NCBI RefSeq assembly: GCF_004798865.1
Contig: NW_025335515.1
Span: 124,001 to 188,000 of the forward strand
Direction: 5' to 3'
Source of the DNA: Varanus komodoensis
Lineage: Eukaryota > Chordata > Lepidosauria > Squamata > Varanidae
Length of the DNA stretch: 64,000 nt
This document shows, piece by piece, positions 61,567-64,000 of this stretch. Position 1 is the first letter of the stretch, and every line of letters begins with the position of its first letter. The notes under the pieces were generated by a model. It did no database searches. It was not told where the DNA came from and was given only the letters and a program-made list of their open reading frames with translations. Position numbers and translations under genes: made by a program.

Positions 61567-61670
61567 CTAGACATTTTTATTAGCATCAAAAGGGCATCTC
61601 TCAGCTTGCTTCACTTGGATGGTTTTGAAATGAACACCCATTTTGCCTCTGATTTCTGTGGAAGGTGTAC
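61567..61670 (-). CDS. SPATA4: SPATA4 last coding exon (C-terminus, stop)
   Basis: On the - strand, acceptor CCTGCCTAG is followed by TPSTEIRGKMGVHFKTIQVK, QAERCPFDANKNV and TAG. Human SPATA4 has EIHVKQAGQ near its end, which aligns with TIQVKQAER. The phase (two bases of a serine codon) fits the upstream exon. SPATA4 is a testis-enriched calponin-homology-domain protein of the SPEF1/CLAMP type; this part is the variable tail. Confidence 0.85.
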
Positions 61671-63149
61671 CTAGGCAGGAAAAAGAAAAGTATTAACTGC
61701 AGTAACATACAAAAAACCTTTTAGCAACATGTTATGATACTCATTTATAAAATTATAAGCTATTGTTGGAATTACTGTAGTGGAATGTCTGAGAAAGCAG
61801 AATATTTAGGGTCAAGGTGTCAACAATACTATGTTGATGATTTTAACTCCTGTGCCTTTAGCTGTGGTATATTCTATGGATATTAGCTGGTGTTAATATC
61901 TATCTTTATGGTGTAAACATATCACAACAAACTGAGCTTCCATGAGTTTCCAAACTGAGTCAAGGAGTGGATAAAGCCTTTTCCTCTTTGCTTGCATTCC
62001 TCTTTACTATACAGGTAGTGTTAAGACCAGAAAACCCTCACTCAAGGCTGGTTCTACATGTCACAGGAAGAAATCCTGCTGTTTCCAGCATGCTTGGTTT
62101 TTTGCATGGATGTGCCTGAAAGATGATCAGGCTCATGTTGGTAACTCTCCTCCCATCTGCATTTTAATTCCATCTCATTCTTCCAGATGGTCTCCCAGAA
62201 GGCAAAGCAGTGAAGAATGAGGCTGCTCTTTTGAAAGCCACAATCATGAGCTGTGTCGAGATCACTGGGGCTGTCAAGCACTTTCCGGTGCACAAATAGG
62301 GCTCAGTTCCTGGGGCACAGCAGAAAGGACAGAGCTAGTTAGGCACCCTCCCCTCATGCTCCAGAGGGACTGCTCAAGTCACACTCAGGCAAAGTGGGGT
62401 CAGCTGGGCAGTGCTGCAGAAAGGATCTGTGCCACCCTCCACAAGGAACCGAGTGAAACCCCTCCTACATGTGGGTAGCAGGGGTGAAAAGCAACTGGAT
62501 GGCATGGCAGCAGCTTCCTCTGTGCTGCCTGTCTCACTCACCAAAGGTAAGCACCTTGCCTGCATCCTTTTTCTTTGTGTGATGAAGCAAAAGGAGGTGG
62601 ACGCTTGCTCACTCACTTTTTCTTGGTGGGTAGTGTAAGATACTGTTTGTATCTCCAAAAGGCATGTATATTGTGATCTGCACACTTACTTAAATTTAAG
62701 CAGTGATTTAAGATGGTTTAAAATCAATTAAACTTGTTTTATAGTCCTAGATTTGTTTTTATTCAAAGGAGGAAACCTTTAAATAAAAACACAGAACATA
62801 TTTCTAAACCATTTTGTCCCCAAGGATAGATTTGTAACATGAAAAAGGTTTAGATGAAACATATGGCCTTTTCCACAAGGAAGTCATAGTAAAAGATGGA
62901 GTGCTATATATCTGGACAAAGGCCAATATTTTAAAAATATTTAATAGGAATAAAATGTTCAGTCGAATGTTTCTCAAAAGTCAATGCAAGTTATTCCCAG
63001 ACAAGTGTTCATTAAGATTGTCTCCATGCAGTCTACTACTATGAATGCTAACTTTGGAATAAGTCTCACTATGTTCAGTGGGATATACATACAAGGAATG
63101 TGAACAGGACTGTAGCCTTAACCTTTCAAATCTGAAAAAGAATGCTTAC
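61671..63149 (-). other. SPATA4: SPATA4 intron (1.5 kb)
   Basis: Lies between the two SPATA4 exons. A worn short palindromic repeat is at 63048-63118 (GGAATAAGTCTCACTATGTTCAGTGGGATA...GGACTGTAGCC). A moderately GC-rich block at 62040-62550 has no recognisable feature. Confidence 0.6.
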
Positions 63150-63266
63150 TGCTTGGCGCAGGAATAGATTTCTCCTTCTGAAGATTAGTTGCACTCAAGG
63201 AAGGAGCCAAAACAGAAGGACGACGAACAGCTCGTTCACCCAGTGTTGGTTTAATATCAAAACGTG
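63150..63266 (-). CDS. SPATA4: SPATA4 penultimate coding exon
   Basis: On the - strand, pyrimidine-rich acceptor CCCCTTTCAAG, then RFDIKPTLGERAVRRPSVLA, PSLSATNLQKEKSIPAPS, donor GTAAGC. Human SPATA4 has WFDVKPTVGEV at the same place, right after its helical region. The N-terminal calponin-homology domain and start lie beyond the window edge. Confidence 0.88.
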
Positions 63267-64000
63267 CTTGAAAGGGGGAAAAAAAGGGGTAAGTGACAAG
63301 CATACCATGTCATTTTTAAAGTATATACTCTTTTTGCAAGATTTATTAATACTTGTGAAAGAAAAAATGCTTTATTAAGGACAAAACTACACCTAGAGCA
63401 TAAAGTGATGGGTGATACTCACTGGAATGATCTAGAGTCTGATGGATGTGCATGCAGCATATTTCAATGAACAAACCAGTTTCTATTCTTCACGATGTAG
63501 CAAGATAGATAGATACATGATGGCACTACTTTTTGCTTATAGGATTTGCCCATACCTTTGTACTGTACAGTATTCAAACAGTTCAGAAAAAAAATTATTT
63601 AAATCTATATGTCACATTAATACAATTAAAAAGATGAAAAATATCACGGTAAAGAGAAAATGAAAAACCAATCCAACAATGCAGATAAATATTCAGCTAG
63701 CCAAAACTAAAAACGTGTTTTTTATTTTTAAGTCATTCAAAGGCAGCAAAAACATAACACAGCAGGAGTTAGATGGATGTCCTAGGACACCAAGTTTAAC
63801 AATCTGCATGCCACCACAGAGGAGGCCCTCTCCTCAGTTTCCACCTGATGTACCCTGAATAAATATGCCATTCCAAATGACCTCAGAGATCAAGCTGATT
63901 TATGCAGGTAAATTAACTAAATTAAAATTAATTCTTTTTTATACAAGCTCTTACTAGACATCTGGCCAGGGGTTATGGGGGTCAAGAATTTTCCAGGTTT
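63267..64000 (-). other. SPATA4: SPATA4 intron, partial
   Basis: AT-rich sequence running off the window. No further exon was recognised; the next upstream SPATA4 exon is outside. Confidence 0.55.

Noticed and set aside
1-64000. LTR elements, endogenous viral sequence, Polinton-like elements or CRISPR arrays
   Set aside because: I looked for paired long terminal repeats, gag/pol-like or capsid-like peptides and regularly spaced direct repeats and saw none. The reverse-transcriptase-related pieces are all non-LTR LINE ends.

Overview
The window is nuclear DNA from a vertebrate, almost certainly a squamate reptile. The evidence is one spliced host gene with long AT-rich introns, a complete Sauria SINE (tRNA-type head and the family's CCTTTACCTTT tail), CR1- and L2-type LINE fragments, MIR-like SINEs and several hAT-like or palindromic MITEs. 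Species cannot be fixed from sequence alone. Two 100-N assembly gaps are present (31088-31187 and 58060-58159); neither falls in an exon. No LTR or virus-derived element, tRNA gene, rRNA gene or CRISPR array was seen.

Most of the window (about 1.7-58.5 kb, + strand) is WDR17. I placed 29 coding exons (9158-57720) by reading splice sites and reading-frame phase. They join without a break into 1308 codons plus a stop, close to the roughly 1320 residues I recall for the human long isoform. The protein has about twelve WD40 repeats (two beta-propellers, residues about 70-707), a linker, and an alpha-solenoid half (about 800-1210) with a conserved C-terminal tail. This is the layout of IFT-A/coatomer-type proteins. 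A CpG-rich promoter (about 1440-2120) lies 7 kb upstream. It carries two RFX-type X-box motifs and a perfect CRE, which hints at regulation as a ciliary gene.

At the right edge, on the - strand, are the last two coding exons of SPATA4 (63266-63150 and 61670-61567), a CH-domain gene of the SPEF1/CLAMP kind. WDR17 and SPATA4 are therefore tail to tail, with about 3 kb between them; I recall the same arrangement in human 4q34. At the left edge, 412-632 on the - strand could be the terminal exon of an unidentified divergent transcript from the WDR17 promoter; this is uncertain.

The introns hold the accessory material. The most notable item is a 1753-bp hAT-type insertion (29005-30757) with a near-perfect 8-bp target duplication, whose interior is a higher-order tandem repeat. 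Others are a 219-bp near-full palindrome (5645-5863), a second palindromic element interrupted by an assembly gap, a 5'-truncated apparent retrocopy of an unidentified gene (about 42120-42735, -), a terminal-inverted-repeat element with three 24-bp internal repeats (49912-50309), and a scattered family of short palindromic repeats.
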